A stretch of 64,000 nt of DNA from Scatonaster sp045598705 (lineage in GTDB: Bacteria; Bacillota; Clostridia; Saccharofermentanales; Saccharofermentanaceae), in assembly GCA_045598705.1 (NCBI GenBank), contig JAZLMM010000046.1, positions 1 through 64,000 on the forward strand, given 5' to 3'. Both the position numbers and the translations under genes were made by a program. Shown piece after piece: positions 62,635 to 64,000 of the stretch. The notes beneath the pieces are model-generated. The model worked only from the letters and a program-made list of their open reading frames with translations, was not told the DNA's origin and searched no databases. The stretch's first letter is position 1, and each line of letters begins with the position of its first letter.

Positions 62635-64000
62635 ATGACCAATTATTCGGCAGACAAGATCCGTAATATCGCGTTATTGGGACACGGCGGATCTGGCAAA
62701 ACAGCACTGGCAGAAGCAATGCTCTTCTGCTCTAAAGCAATCGATCGTCTGGGTCGTGGGGTAGATGGTAACACTACGCTGGATTTTGACCCAGAAGAAG
62801 TGAAACGCCAGATTTCTATCAACACATCCGTAGCGGCATGTGAATGGAAGAACACGAAGATGAACATCATCGACACACCTGGTGATTTCGATTTTCTCGG
62901 CGAGACCATGGCAGGTATTCGTGTAGCAGGTAGTGCAATCGTAGTGATCAGTGCCAAGGGCGGTACGTCCGTTGGATCTGAGAAGGCCATCCGCCTTCTG
63001 AATAAGAGAAAAGTTCCGTTCATGTTCTTCTTGAACCGCATGGACGAACCGAATGCTGACTTCGAGGGCGTTATCTCTCGTATGATGGCTCGTTATGGAC
63101 GTGGCGTGATTCCGCTTTCTTTCCCGATTATGACCGGCGATAAGATGACAGGTATCGTTGACGTCATGAATAAACGTGCATTTACACTCGATGAGAAGAC
63201 TGGTGCCCAGACAGAGATCCCGCTTCCAGCGGAATTTGAAGATCGTGTCAATGAACTTCAGGACAAGGTAAATGAAGTCGTTGCAGAGAGCGACGAAGAA
63301 CTGATGGAGAAGTATTTCGCAGGTGAGCCTTTCACCGAAGACGAATTCCGTCGAGGCGTTCATGCTGGATTTGCAGATGGCGTGCTACACCCAATCTATT
63401 GTGGCTCGGCTTTCAAGAATTGGGGCGTAGAGTTCCTGATGAACTGTATCTCTAAGGATACACCGCCGGCCTCTACGAAGCCGCCGCAAGAAGGTGTAAC
63501 ACCGGATGGTGAGAAGTTGACTATCGTCTGTAAGGAAGAAGACCCGCTCGCAGCATTTATCTTCAAGACCATTGCTGACCCGTTTGTAGGTCGTATCTCC
63601 CTGTTCCGTGTATATGCGGGTGTAATGAAGAGTAATGCAACGGTTTACAACGCAGTCAAAGAGAAGGACGAGCGCTTGGGCGGTCTGTTCTACATGGTAG
63701 GTAAGAAGCAGATTCCGACCGATCAGGTTGTAGCCGGTGATATCGGTGCGGTTGCAAAACTCGTAATCTCCCAGACCAACGATACACTTTGCGATAAGTC
63801 TCGTATCGTGACATTGACCAAGATTAACTTCCCGACACCATGCTTGTCGATGGGTATCGTTCCGAAGGCACGTGGTGAAGAAGATAAGATCATGGCTGGT
63901 CTGAATAAACTGAAGGATGAGGACCCGGTATTTACGGTCACCAATAATGCAGAGACCAAGCAGATGGTCATCTCCGGACTTGGTGAACAGGAGATTTCTG
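62635..64000 (+). CDS. Elongation factor G paralogue (partial, runs off the window)
   Basis: An ATG at 62635 with AGGAGG 9 bases upstream opens a frame to the window edge (455 codons). It is a translational GTPase of the EF-G-like (FusA2-type) branch: G1 GHGGSGKT instead of GHIDAGKTT, G3 IIDTPGDFDF and G4 NRMDE. The His that follows DTPG in canonical EF-G and EF-Tu (DTPGH) is Asp here. Many Clostridia paralogues have a Tyr there (DTPGYFDF). Domain II begins near residue 305 (FIFKTIADPF). It probably is a specialised EF-G-like factor rather than the main translocase. The 3' end is missing. Confidence 0.9.
   Translation, partial: MTNYSADKIRNIALLGHGGSGKTALAEAMLFCSKAIDRLGRGVDGNTTLDFDPEEVKRQISINTSVAACEWKNTKMNIIDTPGDFDFLGETMAGIRVAGSAIVVISAKGGTSVGSEKAIRLLNKRKVPFMFFLNRMDEPNADFEGVISRMMARYGRGVIPLSFPIMTGDKMTGIVDVMNKRAFTLDEKTGAQTEIPLPAEFEDRVNELQDKVNEVVAESDEELMEKYFAGEPFTEDEFRRGVHAGFADGVLHPIYCGSAFKNWGVEFLMNCISKDTPPASTKPPQEGVTPDGEKLTIVCKEEDPLAAFIFKTIADPFVGRISLFRVYAGVMKSNATVYNAVKEKDERLGGLFYMVGKKQIPTDQVVAGDIGAVAKLVISQTNDTLCDKSRIVTLTKINFPTPCLSMGIVPKARGEEDKIMAGLNKLKDEDPVFTVTNNAETKQMVISGLGEQEIS

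Overview
The window looks like chromosomal DNA of a low-to-mid GC anaerobic Gram-positive bacterium of the Clostridia (Bacillota), probably an intestinal or rumen type. The signs are a nine-gene V-type ATPase operon, a minimal SufC/SufB pair, a class B sortase, AgrA/AgrC-type signalling genes, lipoproteins with lipoboxes, AGGAGG-type ribosome binding sites and several Thr/Pro-rich secreted proteins. No rRNA, prophage, insertion sequence or CRISPR array was seen. A genus cannot be named from the sequence alone.

Layout. 1-0.5 kb holds the 3' end of a membrane protein gene and a decayed voltage-gated ion channel gene. 0.5-10.3 kb holds a small zinc-ribbon protein with a double-glycine-type leader, a divergent 1261-residue surface protein with a PKTG sorting signal, a heterodimeric ABC exporter and an OmpR-type two-component system. 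10.5-13.9 kb is an FtsX-type ABC permease/ATPase pair behind a direct-repeat operator, then a 29-residue membrane peptide. 14-18.6 kb has a LUD protein and a beta-helix/serine-hydrolase fusion. 18.8-24.3 kb (minus strand) is an OB-fold lipoprotein gene and a carbohydrate ABC importer operon. 24.5 kb is a membrane GGDEF protein. 25.7-34.5 kb (minus) is the V-type ATPase operon in the order G/H-I-K-E-C-F-A-B-D; its K subunit keeps the known sodium ligands.

34.7-37.8 kb is an ABC-2 exporter with a small unknown protein. 38-43 kb carries an SDR protein, an isochorismatase-family hydrolase overlapping a CAT-like protein, SufC/SufB and sortase B. 43.4-49.3 kb is an AgrA/AgrC-type two-component pair, a short protein resembling only the N-terminus of AgrB, and two large lipoproteins, followed by tRNA-Ala(CGC) on the minus strand. 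49.6-56.1 kb has a secreted anchored protein, a GH31 protein, an iron-ADH-family protein and the CCA-adding enzyme. 56.4-62.4 kb is a run of envelope genes: a lone pseudopilin, a CAP-domain protein, a DUF2752 protein and three zinc-ribbon proteins. The window ends inside an EF-G paralogue.

The most interesting signals are: (i) an almost identical promoter block in front of both the surface protein (936-968) and the LytTR regulator (43407-43438), hinting at one regulon 42 kb apart; (ii) the zinc-ribbon peptide with a GG leader; (iii) an agr-like locus whose AgrB is reduced to its N-terminus with a Tyr-rich tail; (iv) three enzyme-family proteins between 39.8 and 54.7 kb (CAT-like, GH31, Fe-ADH) that have each lost a canonical catalytic or metal residue; and (v) a beta-helix/lipase-like fusion. 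Functions are inferred from motifs read by eye; no database search was run.
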